Positions 18,887-27,502 of a stretch of DNA of 64,000 nucleotides are shown piece by piece. The translations under genes and the position numbers were made by a program. Positions within the stretch are counted from its first letter, which is position 1. Each line of letters opens with the position of its first letter. The DNA lies in NCBI GenBank assembly GCA_030590485.1, contig JAUUYL010000006.1, positions 1 to 64,000 on the forward strand. Direction: 5' to 3'. This DNA is from Lentisphaerota bacterium. GTDB lineage: Bacteria > Verrucomicrobiota > Kiritimatiellia > UBA8416 > JAUUYL01. A model generated the notes under the pieces. The model saw only the letters and a list, made by a program, of their open reading frames with translations, made no database searches and was not told where the DNA came from.

Positions 18887-18907
18887 TCCTTGAAGCCGTG
18901 AACCTCC

Positions 18908-20464
18908 CTAGGTTAGGAGTTGTTCTTCTTCCGGTTTGTGGAAATGCTTCGCGCGGTGCCATGACTGAACCGACAGGTATACGGCTATAATCAATGTGAG
19001 TAGTATTATTCCGCCGCCGTATATAAATAGTGCTCTTGCTGGGTATGCGCCATCGCCGTAGGGGTTGTTGATGTCACCTCTAATTGCCTGTATCAGAATA
19101 ATTGTGAGTATAACTGGTGTTATGTATTTAATGCATATATCCCAGAGCTTTGACAGGCGCGTGGCGCCGAGGCTGTTGACGTGGTTTCTGGCGACATGTG
19201 CTTTGAGAACCCATCCGACGAAAATGCATTCGAGCAGGCCTCCGGTTACCAGTCCGTATTGATTTATAAAGTGATCGACGATATCCAGTATCGATAGTCC
19301 GGCTCTTGTGGTGAATATTGAGCTTGTGACGAAACCGCAAATACAGAAGACACTGATGGTAGTGCTTCTCTTGCAGGCGAACTTGTCGGTGATAGCGCAT
19401 ACGAATGCTTCGACGAGAGATACGGCGGAAGAGAGGCCGGCGATAAATAAAGTAAGGAAGAAAGCGGCGCCGAAGATCTTGCTGCCGACAGGAAGCTGGT
19501 TGATTGCTTCGGGGTAGACGATAAAAGCCAGGCCAACGCCATCTGCGACGACCTTATCGATAGGTACGCCTTTCTGGAGAGCCATGAAGCCTAGTGTACC
19601 GAATACCGCGAATCCGGCAAAGAATGAATAGGCGCAGTTAGCGAAGGCGGTGATGAGTCCGTTACGGACGATGTCGGTTTTTCGTGGCAGGTAGCTGGCG
19701 TAGGCGATCATTATTCCGAAACCGAGTGAGAGTGTGAAGAATATTTGGCCAAAAGCATTAAGCCAAACGTTCCAGACTTCTGAGTTGTTGAAATGCTTGA
19801 TGATGTTTATCTTGTCCCAGTCGGGTGTGAGGTAGTGTTTGATTCCCATCATAGCGCCATCGAGGGTGAGCGCCCAGCAGACTAGTACGGTTGTCAGTAC
19901 GAGGAGGATGGGCATGAATATCATGCAGGCTTTTTCGATACCGTGATTGATTTCCTTGAAGCATATTGCCCACGTGATGATCCACACAACGGCGCTTGCC
20001 GCAAGTATTTTCAGATTACAGCCCCCAAGATCAAATGGGTCTCCTGAGCTATTGAGGAATGTCTTCTCGAAAAAGGCACCTGTTTCGGTGCCCCAGCTTA
20101 GTTTGAAGGAAAATAGAAAATAGTTAAGACACCAGGCGATTACGATGGAGTAGAAAAGAAGTATTCCGACGGAGGCTACTGTGGGCATCCACCATCCTAC
20201 CCATTCCCATTTTTTATCTATTCGGGCGAATGCAAGTGGAGAAGCACCTTTTTCTCTATGTCCAATAGTGTACTCCAGGATGATCAGCGGGAGGCCAGCT
20301 ATAATGAGGGCAAAGAAGTAGGGGACAAGAAAGGCGCCCCCTCCGTTTTCGTATGCCATGTAGCTAAAGCGCCAGATATTGCCCAGGCCTATTGCGGAGC
20401 CTATTGCGGCGAGTAGAAATCCAAGTTTGCTTCCCCATATTGCGCGGTCAGGCTGTTCGCTCAT
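18908..20464 (-). CDS. Neurotransmitter:sodium symporter (NSS/SNF) family transporter
   Basis: 518 residues. The N-terminal WGSKLGFLLAAIGSAIGLGNIWRF matches NSS helix 1, including the unwound Na-binding segment. About 11-12 hydrophobic helices follow. Members import amino acids or related compounds with sodium; the substrate cannot be read from sequence. The ATG overlaps the stop of a 38-codon reading frame just upstream (ATGA), so translation of the two is likely coupled. Confidence 0.9.
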   Translation of the reverse strand: MSEQPDRAIWGSKLGFLLAAIGSAIGLGNIWRFSYMAYENGGGAFLVPYFFALIIAGLPLIILEYTIGHREKGASPLAFARIDKKWEWVGWWMPTVASVGILLFYSIVIAWCLNYFLFSFKLSWGTETGAFFEKTFLNSSGDPFDLGGCNLKILAASAVVWIITWAICFKEINHGIEKACMIFMPILLVLTTVLVCWALTLDGAMMGIKHYLTPDWDKINIIKHFNNSEVWNVWLNAFGQIFFTLSLGFGIMIAYASYLPRKTDIVRNGLITAFANCAYSFFAGFAVFGTLGFMALQKGVPIDKVVADGVGLAFIVYPEAINQLPVGSKIFGAAFFLTLFIAGLSSAVSLVEAFVCAITDKFACKRSTTISVFCICGFVTSSIFTTRAGLSILDIVDHFINQYGLVTGGLLECIFVGWVLKAHVARNHVNSLGATRLSKLWDICIKYITPVILTIILIQAIRGDINNPYGDGAYPARALFIYGGGIILLTLIIAVYLSVQSWHRAKHFHKPEEEQLLT

Positions 20465-20577
20465 TGTTCAGTTCCATTCGTATTTTTGCTGTCGGTCTTG
20501 TCGTACGAGTCGACTATATCGCGCAGGTACACGAGCTCGTTAATAATTTCATCTTTACTTTTGTTTCCCCAATCCAT
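20461..20577 (-). CDS. Small hydrophilic protein coupled to the NSS transporter
   Basis: 38 residues (MDWGNKSKDEIINELVYLRD..., ending NGTEQ). The ATG at 20577 has AAGG at good spacing, and the stop overlaps the transporter start in ATGA. Some NSS transporters (for example MetP of Corynebacterium) need a small partner, MetS, but that partner is a membrane peptide. This one has no hydrophobic helix and instead looks like a short amphipathic helix. It may be a subunit, a regulator or a translational coupler. I do not recognise a family. Confidence 0.5.
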   Translation of the reverse strand: MDWGNKSKDEIINELVYLRDIVDSYDKTDSKNTNGTEQ

Positions 20578-20776
20578 TCGTCGACCTTGCTGTGATGTTG
20601 TGTAATGGGATATGTTATATGAGAGTGTGGTGTCAAGGATGAAGGAGTTGGAGATTTTCTCCTTGCCGATAATGTACAAGAAATTGCCAAGAATTTCCAA
20701 GCCTTTACTTTTGAATTAGTGTATTATCCATAGGTATTGACAAGTGTTGTTGCAAACAAATAGCAGGAGAGGTCGT

Positions 20777-22096
20777 ATGGCGAAGTATTTTCCAGAGATC
20801 AGAGGTAAAATCAAGTATGAGGGGGCGGATTCCAAGAATCCGTTGGCTTTCAAGTATTACAATCCCAGAAAGAAGGTTGGCAGGAAGACGATGGAGCAGC
20901 ATTTGAAATTTGCTGTTGCGTATTGGCATACCTTTAAGGGGACAGGTGCGGACCCGTTTGGTGGTGGTGTTTACGATCGTCCGTGGGATCATGCTTCGAG
21001 CCCTATGGAGCAGGCCGAGAATACTTTGGATGCGGCTTTCGAGTTTATTTCCAAGATGGGCATCAAGTACTATTGTTTCCATGATCGTGATATAGCACCT
21101 GAGGGCGCAACGATTAAGGAGACAAACAAGAATCTCAAGAAAATCATTAACAAGGCTGAGAAACTTCAGAAAGAAACAGGCGTAAAGCTTCTTTGGGGTA
21201 CGGCTAATCTGTTTAGTCATCCACGTTACACAAATGGTGCCGCCACGAATCCTGATCCAAGGGTATTCGCGCAGGCTGCGAGTCAGGTTAAGCGTGCTAT
21301 TGATGCTACTGTTCAGCTTGGTGGTACAGGATATGTGTTCTGGGGTGGAAGGGAAGGTTATGTTTCTCTGATTAACACAAATATGAAGCAGGAACTGGAT
21401 CAGCTTGCCCAGATGTTGCATATGGCTGTTGATTATGCCAAGCGCGCAGGTTTCAAGGGTAAGTTCTTTATTGAGCCCAAGCCAAAAGAGCCGTCGACAC
21501 ATCAGTATGATGTTGATGCGGGGACGGTGCTGGGTTTCTTGACGAAGTATGACCTTCTTGATGATTTTGCTCTAAATATTGAGGCTAACCACGCGACGTT
21601 GGCTGGTCATTCTTTTCAGCATGACTTGCAGGTGGCTTCTGATGCCGGAATGCTTGGAAGTCTGGATATCAATCGTGGTGATCCAACTTTAGGGTGGGAT
21701 ACTGATCAGTTCCCTACGGACATCTATGATGCTGTTTGGGCGATGTACATTATTCAGCAGCAGGGCGGATTGAAGTACGGCGGATTGAACTTTGATGCGA
21801 AGGTCAGGCGTTCATCGTTTGACACTGTTGATCTGTTTCATTCTCACATAGGTGGCATGGATACATTTGCAAAGGGTCTTCTGATTGCTGACAAGATGAT
21901 TAAGGACAAAGCATTGAGTCAGCCTATGGCTGAGAGATACGCTGGTTTCAAGCGTGGCATGGGTAAGAAGATCATGAAGAATGAGCTTACCTTGACCCAG
22001 CTGGAGAAGATGGCGATAGAGCAGGGCGAGCCACCTATGCTCAGTGGCCGCCAGGAAGAGCTGGAAAACATTCTCAACAGTTATATTTTCGGCTAG
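20777..22096 (+). CDS. xylA: Xylose isomerase
   Basis: 439 residues, the longer class II form. It interconverts D-xylose and D-xylulose. Motifs [10 protein letters not shown] and [17 protein letters not shown] with the metal-binding acidic residues are intact, and [14 protein letters not shown] follows. The ATG at 20777 follows AGGAGAGG. No xylulokinase or XylR is in the window. A broken sodium/solute symporter follows 92 bases downstream and may once have been the matching transporter. Confidence 0.95.
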   Translation: MAKYFPEIRGKIKYEGADSKNPLAFKYYNPRKKVGRKTMEQHLKFAVAYWHTFKGTGADPFGGGVYDRPWDHASSPMEQAENTLDAAFEFISKMGIKYYCFHDRDIAPEGATIKETNKNLKKIINKAEKLQKETGVKLLWGTANLFSHPRYTNGAATNPDPRVFAQAASQVKRAIDATVQLGGTGYVFWGGREGYVSLINTNMKQELDQLAQMLHMAVDYAKRAGFKGKFFIEPKPKEPSTHQYDVDAGTVLGFLTKYDLLDDFALNIEANHATLAGHSFQHDLQVASDAGMLGSLDINRGDPTLGWDTDQFPTDIYDAVWAMYIIQQQGGLKYGGLNFDAKVRRSSFDTVDLFHSHIGGMDTFAKGLLIADKMIKDKALSQPMAERYAGFKRGMGKKIMKNELTLTQLEKMAIEQGEPPMLSGRQEELENILNSYIFG

Positions 22097-22188
22097 GAGC
22101 CATGTCTAGAGGACATTTGAAAAGGTTTCAGGATGCATGATTGATGGTGAATGGCTGATGGTCTAAATAAATAGCTGGAGATATTGAC

Positions 22189-22375
22189 ATGGAAAGTGAT
22201 GTTGTTGCTCCGGGATTACAATGTTTGGATTGGGTTGTCATCAGTGTGTATTTCTTGGCACTTGTAGCGATTGTCTGGTGGTCTTCGAAAAAACAGGACA
22301 CGACGGCTGACTATTGTAGTTATCCTTGGATTAGTTTTGCTGATGTACCTCTATTTCAGCTTCTGGTTGAGTTAG
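22189..22375 (+). pseudogene. Sodium/solute symporter (SSS) remnant with large internal deletion
   Basis: The first 41 codons read as an intact SSS N terminus (LDWVVISVYFLALVAIVWWS, then KKQDTTADY) with a GGAG ribosome site. Immediately after, from 22313 in the +1 frame, the DNA encodes IVVILGLVLLMYLYFSFWLS and a stop at 22373. That looks like the last membrane helix of the same kind of transporter. A full gene would have about 500-600 codons. Most of the middle is therefore missing and the join is out of frame. Its own terminator at 22378 is still present. Confidence 0.7.
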
Positions 22376-22377
22376 AG

Positions 22378-22406
22378 TTTTTTGTAAGGGAAAACCTTAC
22401 AAAAAA
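22378..22406 (+). terminator. Rho-independent terminator after the symporter remnant
   Basis: TTTTTTGTAAGG and CCTTACAAAAAA form a perfect 12-bp stem around a 5-base loop (GAAAA). The symmetry allows action in both directions. Confidence 0.8.
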
Positions 22407-22410
22407 TATC

Positions 22411-22558
22411 TTGCACGGGGCGAGGTCAGGTGAGATGATACTTTCAAATGGGCATTTGGTTACAGCTTAGTCTGGTCCACCTCCAGAGGCAGCCTCGTCT
22501 ACAAGCAGGACATACGTTGGCACCTGGGTCAGGCTTTCAAACCGGGCCCGTTTTTTTT
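22411..22558 (+). ncRNA. Possible small RNA with its own terminator
   Basis: This stretch contains no gene and ends in a second terminator only 150 bases after the previous one. GGGTC-A-GG (22526-22533) pairs with CC-G-GGCCC (22542-22549), followed by eight T. A weak promoter-like TTGCAC-17-GATGAT lies at 22411-22439. I could not match it to SRP RNA, tmRNA or 6S RNA. It may instead be leftover sequence of the deleted symporter operon. Confidence 0.25.
22526..22558 (+). terminator. Rho-independent terminator
   Basis: An 8-bp stem with one A/G mismatch, loop CTTTCAAA, then GTTTTTTTT. It shields the downstream tRNA gene. Confidence 0.65.
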
Positions 22559-22596
22559 CTTTCTTGCAATAACGTTTTTGAATTCACCAAGAATAC

Positions 22597-22625
22597 TTGA
22601 CATAAGGAGTATCTAAGGCTAAAAC
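22597..22625 (+). promoter_or_regulatory. Sigma-70 promoter of tRNA-Thr
   Basis: A perfect TTGACA at 22597-22602, a 17-base spacer and TAAAAC at 22620-22625, ending 22 bases before the tRNA. Confidence 0.55.
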
Positions 22626-22647
22626 ATCAGGCGCTTGGAATTTTCAA

Positions 22648-22723
22648 GCCAGCTTAGCTCAGTTGGCAGAGCAAGTGATTTGTAATCACTAGGTCGTCAG
22701 TTCGAATCTGACAGCTGGCTCCA
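22648..22723 (+). tRNA. tRNA-Thr (anticodon TGT)
   Basis: A 76-nt cloverleaf. The acceptor stem is GCCAGCT/AGCTGGC, and the D arm has AGCTCAGTTGGCAGAGC. The anticodon loop TTTGTAA sits on an AGTGA/TCACT stem. The T arm contains GTTCGAATC, and CCA is encoded at the 3' end. Anticodon TGT reads ACA (Thr). Confidence 0.95.
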
Positions 22724-22903
22724 TACTCCATTTTATGAGTAAACACTATATGCCCTGTTTTTCTTCTCGAATGACAACCGTTTTCAGGCGCTTGTCGCAA
22801 TCATAAAATTGCTAAATTTGTTTTGATTTCGGTTCTGTATTCCTTTATGGTTATTTTTGTGCGTCTAATATAGCTTAATGTTAACGGTTAACGGGAGTTA
22901 CTG

Positions 22904-23605
22904 ATGAGAAGAATTTTGGTGCCATTCTGCGTTTTGATCTTTCTATTCGCTCTGTTAACCGTGGATGTAACGGCGCAGGTTTCCCGCCTTAAGGGCACGG
23001 CATCGAGAAAGAGAGCTGTTGCTGCAGGCGAAGAGTCCCCTGTCGTCGCAATCGATAAGATTTATGGTGTAGGGAATCGGACCAAGCTTGACACTCCTAC
23101 TTATAATACCAGCGCGGCTCGTGGTATTAATACCCCTAAAAAATGGTCGCGCATTGAAGTGACGTACAAGACGGGCCGAACTAAGGTGGAATGGCTTGAT
23201 TCTTTGACTTTCTCTTACTACGCGTTGGCCAAAAAAATTGACAGGGAAAAGGGAACGCTCTATACATTCTATAAGAAGAATATACATTATGTGAATATTG
23301 AGGCAGGAAAGAGGCAGCTGAATCACAGGAGTCATATTTTTCTCAGACCGGCCGCAGTCAGGCGTAATGGTGAACTTATCGCTGTTGCCGTGGAGATCAG
23401 CCATAAAGGGGTAATCGTAGATACGGCTGTAGAGTACGCGTCCGGAGCCGCTGCCAAGTTGCCGAAATCGGAAAAGGGTAAATGGTGGAAGAATTCTGTA
23501 ATCACAGAAAGCAAGATAACTACGACGGACACGAGTTCTCTGCTGGATCGATCGCAATCACCGTGGGCGTATATTAATATCGATGATTATGAGGTGATTA
23601 AGTAG
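22904..23605 (+). CDS. Secreted protein, first gene of the Amuc_1102-1098-like pilus locus
   Basis: 233 residues with a signal peptide (ILVPFCVLIFLFALLTVDVTA) and a compact beta-rich body (KWSRIEVTYKTGRTKVEWLDS...). In Akkermansia the gene before pilM in the same order is Amuc_1102, a small exported protein with an immunoglobulin-like fold. I assign it by position and general character, not by a motif. The stop overlaps the GTG of the pilM-like gene in TAGTG, so coupling is expected. An assembly or pilin-like role is inferred. Confidence 0.65.
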   Translation: MRRILVPFCVLIFLFALLTVDVTAQVSRLKGTASRKRAVAAGEESPVVAIDKIYGVGNRTKLDTPTYNTSAARGINTPKKWSRIEVTYKTGRTKVEWLDSLTFSYYALAKKIDREKGTLYTFYKKNIHYVNIEAGKRQLNHRSHIFLRPAAVRRNGELIAVAVEISHKGVIVDTAVEYASGAAAKLPKSEKGKWWKNSVITESKITTTDTSSLLDRSQSPWAYINIDDYEVIK

Positions 23606-25314
23606 TGTTTGAATCAGATAGAGTGATTGCTATTGATATTGGGGCAAGCAAGCTTGTTGTTGCGGAGTTTCTGGCTCCGAAGGGTACGGCTCCTCAATTG
23701 GTCAATTACGGTATCGCTAATCTTGATGCAGATCCTGAGTCCTCGCAGAACTTGTCGGCACTTATAGCCACTGGAACACGAGACTTAATGCGTGAGGCGG
23801 GGATAAAGCACGGCCCGATGTATATGACGGTCTCGGGACAGTCGGTTTTTCCCAGATATGTTAAGCTTCCTCCCGTGACCAGAGATAAGGTCGCTCAGAT
23901 GGTGCAGTATGAAGCTGAGCAGAATGTTCCATTCCCTATCAATGAAGTGGTATGGGATTATCAGCTCATTACGGACACAGATGATGGTGAATTGCATGTA
24001 ATGCTGGTTGCAGCCAAGATTGAAAATGTTTCCCAGTTTACCGATTGCATGGCGGCCGCAGGGTTGGAGCCGGACATTGTAGACGTTGCTCCGATGGCCT
24101 TATACAATTGTGTTCGTTATAACTACCCGGATTTGCCTGGATGCACTATGGTTCTCGACATAGGCGCCAGGTCGTCGAATCTTATTTTCCTTGAAGGCAG
24201 CCGTATCTTCAGTCGCAGTATACCCGTGGCAGGGAATACAATAACGCAAGAACTGATGAAGGAATTCGAGATTTCCTATGAGGAAGCCGAGGCGCTTAAG
24301 ATAGAACATGGTTTCGTTGCTTTTGGCGGCGTATACGCGGGGGCTGATGATGAGGTGGCAGACATGGTCTCAAAACTCATCAGAAATGTTGTGACTCGTC
24401 TGCATGCGGAAGTTAACCGGTCTATAAATTTCTACAGAAGTCAGCAGGGTGGTGAGTCACCATCTGTAGTGTTGTTGACTGGTGGCTCAGCCATCATTCC
24501 TCATCTTGATACTTTCTTCAGGGAAAAGCTTCAGGTCGAGGTAGAACATCTCAATCCTTTTGCCAATATTGTTGTTAACCCTGCGCTTGATGCCGAGAGA
24601 ATCAATCAGGAGTTCAATGTGCTTGGCGAGGTGACTGGGCTGGCCCTCAGAAGAGGCTTGGCATGTCCAGTTGAGATTAATCTCATGCCGCCGGAGATTG
24701 TGGCCAAGAAAGTTTTCCGCAGGCGACAACCATTCTTTGCGGCATCGGTGATAGGCGTGGTTTGTATCATGTTGTGCTGGTGGGTTTATTTTTATCGCAT
24801 GAGTACCGTTCTGAATAACAGAGGGAATGTTGTGGCTCAGGAAATAGCAAGTCTTGATGCTAAGGCCAAGACGCTTGCAACACAGGCTCAGAAGAGGCAG
24901 GTAGCGCAAATTAAGATAGCAACTGTTACGACTGTGATTGATAAGCGAACGCTCTGGAGCGAGATGCTCAACGATATACGCGGGAATCTTCTTGACGGTA
25001 TGTGGGTGACCTCTTTGCGTATGGTTGCGGATAATAAGATGAAAGAGGCTAATCCTGATGTTCAGATAATCGAGATGGAAGGGTCGGGATTTCATGATAA
25101 GCTGCAGAAGGAAGACAAGCCTGATGCTAATGCGATAATGATTTTCAGGGACAAACTCAGGGCCTCAAAATATTTCACGCAAAGAACAGAGATAAAGCAA
25201 TATTCACCTGGTTCATATACCCGAAGATTTAAAATGTGGATTTATATAGGCAAGGATGAATCCGAGCAGGCTGTGGATGATTCGGAAAAGTCCCCTGAGA
25301 AAACCGAAGGTTGA
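23605..25314 (+). CDS. pilM: PilM-PilN-like fusion protein (Amuc_1101-like)
   Basis: 569 residues. The first 360 are a PilM actin-like ATPase with phosphate-binding motifs VIAIDIGASKLVVAEF and MVLDIGARSSNLIFLEG and the adenosine motif VVLLTGGSAIIPHL. After INLMPPEI comes a membrane helix (FFAASVIGVVCIMLCWWVYF) and a PilN-like periplasmic part. In proteobacterial pili PilM and PilN are separate, and PilM binds the cytoplasmic tail of PilN through an IN(L/M)xP motif. Here INLMPPE sits exactly between the two halves, so this is a natural fusion. The start is a GTG at 23605. Confidence 0.85.
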   Translation: MFESDRVIAIDIGASKLVVAEFLAPKGTAPQLVNYGIANLDADPESSQNLSALIATGTRDLMREAGIKHGPMYMTVSGQSVFPRYVKLPPVTRDKVAQMVQYEAEQNVPFPINEVVWDYQLITDTDDGELHVMLVAAKIENVSQFTDCMAAAGLEPDIVDVAPMALYNCVRYNYPDLPGCTMVLDIGARSSNLIFLEGSRIFSRSIPVAGNTITQELMKEFEISYEEAEALKIEHGFVAFGGVYAGADDEVADMVSKLIRNVVTRLHAEVNRSINFYRSQQGGESPSVVLLTGGSAIIPHLDTFFREKLQVEVEHLNPFANIVVNPALDAERINQEFNVLGEVTGLALRRGLACPVEINLMPPEIVAKKVFRRRQPFFAASVIGVVCIMLCWWVYFYRMSTVLNNRGNVVAQEIASLDAKAKTLATQAQKRQVAQIKIATVTTVIDKRTLWSEMLNDIRGNLLDGMWVTSLRMVADNKMKEANPDVQIIEMEGSGFHDKLQKEDKPDANAIMIFRDKLRASKYFTQRTEIKQYSPGSYTRRFKMWIYIGKDESEQAVDDSEKSPEKTEG

Positions 25315-25325
25315 TTTAATTTGTC

Positions 25326-26426
25326 ATGAGCAAGAAAATAATAATAATAATAGCGGCTTCCGTGGCAGTGCTGGTGTTGCTTGTGTTTGCAGGGTATAAA
25401 CTTTATGTGGGAGTTAGTGCTTTCGCAGAGGCGGAAAAGAACCTGCAGTCTTCATTGCTGCGCCTCAACAGATATTACGCAGGCAACCCGTTTCCATCTC
25501 AGGAGAATATTGGTAAAGAGTCCGCCAATCTTAAGACGCTTGATGATTGGTTTGTCACGCTTGTTGAAGGAATACGCAATGGGCAGTTGCAGGAAAGTCA
25601 CGAGCGAAGACCGTCTAAGTTTATTGATACGTTGACAGAGAAGCGCAATGAGATAAAGGCACTTGCGGGTAATGTGCGTCCTGCGGTTCTGTTGGCTGCG
25701 GATTTCGCCGTTGGATTTAAGAAATACAATTCTGGCGATCTGCCTGACCCTAAGTATGTTCCCCGGCTGACTCAGCAGCTTACTGTAATGGATTCAGTTT
25801 GCAGGATAATGATAGAGTCCGGTGTTCGTGAGATATTTGCTATGCAGAGAGAGAATATCGAAGCTACGTCAGGACGCGGAGTAGCCAGGGGTCGTAGTGG
25901 CGGGAGCAGCGGCAGGAGCGCAAGAAGACCTAGGCCTGAAGATGGGGCGACTGTACGGAGTTCGGTTTTTGCCGATGATATGAAGGCGAGCAAGGCAAAT
26001 CCTGATGCTGGAATCATTGCAAAAGGCAAGCTGTTTACTAAATTCCATTTTTGTTATTTGATTAAAGCTGACGAGACATCGCTGGTGACTTTACTTAACA
26101 GTCTTTCGGAATCACCTATGTTTCTTGTGGTAACCAAAGTTTCTGTACAGAAGGACAAGAATGACATTGTTCTCCCGGAGAAGGAAGAGGAGGGCGAAGC
26201 GAGCGGGGGGCTTACAGGAGGGGCTCTGCTTGCCAGCATGTTGCGTAGGCCAAGTGATGATGCAGGCGAGCGAGAGAGTGAGGTTGCTCCGGATGTGCCA
26301 GCTGCTCCGAAGGTGGATCTTTCGCGAGAGCAGAAAGTTGTTAGTGGACCAGCATTTGAAAAGCTGCTTGATGTTCTTATTGAATTTGATGTTTACCGTT
26401 TTGATAAAACTGAGGTGTCGAAGTGA
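25326..26426 (+). CDS. Bitopic pilus-locus protein (Amuc_1100-like)
   Basis: 366 residues with one N-terminal membrane helix (IIIIIAASVAVLVLLVFAGYKLYV) and a large periplasmic part. That part includes a low-complexity Arg/Gly/Ser linker near residues 183-200 (RGRSGGSSGRSARRPRP). Position, topology and size match Amuc_1100, the Akkermansia outer-surface protein studied for host effects, which has a PilO/GspM-like fold. Sequence similarity cannot be scored here. A PilO-like scaffold linking the inner-membrane complex to the secretin is inferred. The stop overlaps the next start (GTGA). Confidence 0.65.
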   Translation: MSKKIIIIIAASVAVLVLLVFAGYKLYVGVSAFAEAEKNLQSSLLRLNRYYAGNPFPSQENIGKESANLKTLDDWFVTLVEGIRNGQLQESHERRPSKFIDTLTEKRNEIKALAGNVRPAVLLAADFAVGFKKYNSGDLPDPKYVPRLTQQLTVMDSVCRIMIESGVREIFAMQRENIEATSGRGVARGRSGGSSGRSARRPRPEDGATVRSSVFADDMKASKANPDAGIIAKGKLFTKFHFCYLIKADETSLVTLLNSLSESPMFLVVTKVSVQKDKNDIVLPEKEEEGEASGGLTGGALLASMLRRPSDDAGERESEVAPDVPAAPKVDLSREQKVVSGPAFEKLLDVLIEFDVYRFDKTEVSK

Positions 26427-27487
26427 TTTTTTTAAGATCCATAATAGCTAACCTTAAAACGCATTATGATAAGCTCATTGCGTTTGTTATCTTGGCTGTA
26501 CTTGTGGCTTCATTGATATATCTGGCGGTACAGCTTGGTCTGATCCAGGGTAGTGACAAGGCGTTCAGGGGAAAGATGAGTGCCTTTACCCCTAAGTTTC
26601 CAAATACAGAGAAAGTTGATACTGCATCCTTTGATGTTGCACGGAAGGTTATTTTTGAACCTTATGTGATTGATGGCGAGGTATGGTCGAATACGCCTTT
26701 ATTTGTGGTTGAGCAGAGGTTCTGGTGTGACTCCTGCGAAAAGCCTGTTGCGTGGGAAGCAAAGAGTTGTCCTTTCTGCGGGTATGAGGTTCCTGAAGAT
26801 CCTGAGGTGCATCCCGGCGGAGATATCGATGGCGACGGCTTAACTTATGCCATTGAGGTTGCAAATCAGATGGATCCGGATGATGCCTCTGATGCAGGTA
26901 TGGACTTTGATAATGACGGCTTTACTAATTACGAAGAGCTGACCGCTGAAATCCCGACTAATCCTCGCGACGAGACTGACAGACCTCCTGATGTTCAAAA
27001 GCTGAAAGTAGATGCCTTGGGAGTCAATCCGTTCAGACTCAGGTTCAAGAGTCATATAAAGACACTTGATGGGTCGTTAAGATTTGGCTTAAACCTCCAG
27101 AAAAAAGGAAAACCGCCAAAGACGTATTTCAAGAAGATTGATGGGGACGTCGAGGGGTTCACCCTTGTGAAATATGAAGAAAAGATCATAGAAGATGTTG
27201 ATACTGGCAAGAAAGATATCTCTGAACTGACCCTTAAAAGAGGCAAAAAAGTGATTGTTTTAGTTAAAGGGCAGGATGTACAACATGATGAGTATCTTGT
27301 GAGGTTCTATTTTGAACCGCAAGACTTAAAAATCGTCAGAGCTGTAGGCTCGACATTTGATTTAAAGGAAATAACGTACAAGGTAATTAGTGTTGACATA
27401 AGCGCGCAGAGTGTAGTAATAATGCGTCTTTCTAATAGTAAAGAACTGACGATTCGGAAGGTGCCAGCGTTGTCTGGATCTAACTAG
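26423..27487 (+). CDS. Pilus-locus protein with zinc ribbon and calcium-binding-like repeats (Amuc_1099-like)
   Basis: 354 residues from a GTG overlapping the previous stop. An N-terminal membrane helix (LIAFVILAVLVASLIYLAVQ) is followed near residue 100 by a four-cysteine ribbon (FWCDSCEKP...CPFCGYEVP). Two acidic loops of thrombospondin-type-3 character come next (DIDGDGLTYAIE and DFDNDGFTNYEEL). The C-terminal half is beta-rich. Its place before the secretin suggests a PilP-like connector. A zinc ribbon followed by calcium loops on the periplasmic side is unusual for such a protein. Role inferred. Confidence 0.65.
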   Translation: MIFLRSIIANLKTHYDKLIAFVILAVLVASLIYLAVQLGLIQGSDKAFRGKMSAFTPKFPNTEKVDTASFDVARKVIFEPYVIDGEVWSNTPLFVVEQRFWCDSCEKPVAWEAKSCPFCGYEVPEDPEVHPGGDIDGDGLTYAIEVANQMDPDDASDAGMDFDNDGFTNYEELTAEIPTNPRDETDRPPDVQKLKVDALGVNPFRLRFKSHIKTLDGSLRFGLNLQKKGKPPKTYFKKIDGDVEGFTLVKYEEKIIEDVDTGKKDISELTLKRGKKVIVLVKGQDVQHDEYLVRFYFEPQDLKIVRAVGSTFDLKEITYKVISVDISAQSVVIMRLSNSKELTIRKVPALSGSN

Positions 27488-27502
27488 GGAGTTGTATTTG
27501 GG

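Noticed and set aside
22189-22470. Reading the 93-codon frame as a small intact membrane protein
   Set aside because: Residues 1-41 match a symporter N terminus, but the rest is an out-of-frame reading of another membrane helix, the terminator and non-coding sequence. Pseudogene is the better explanation.
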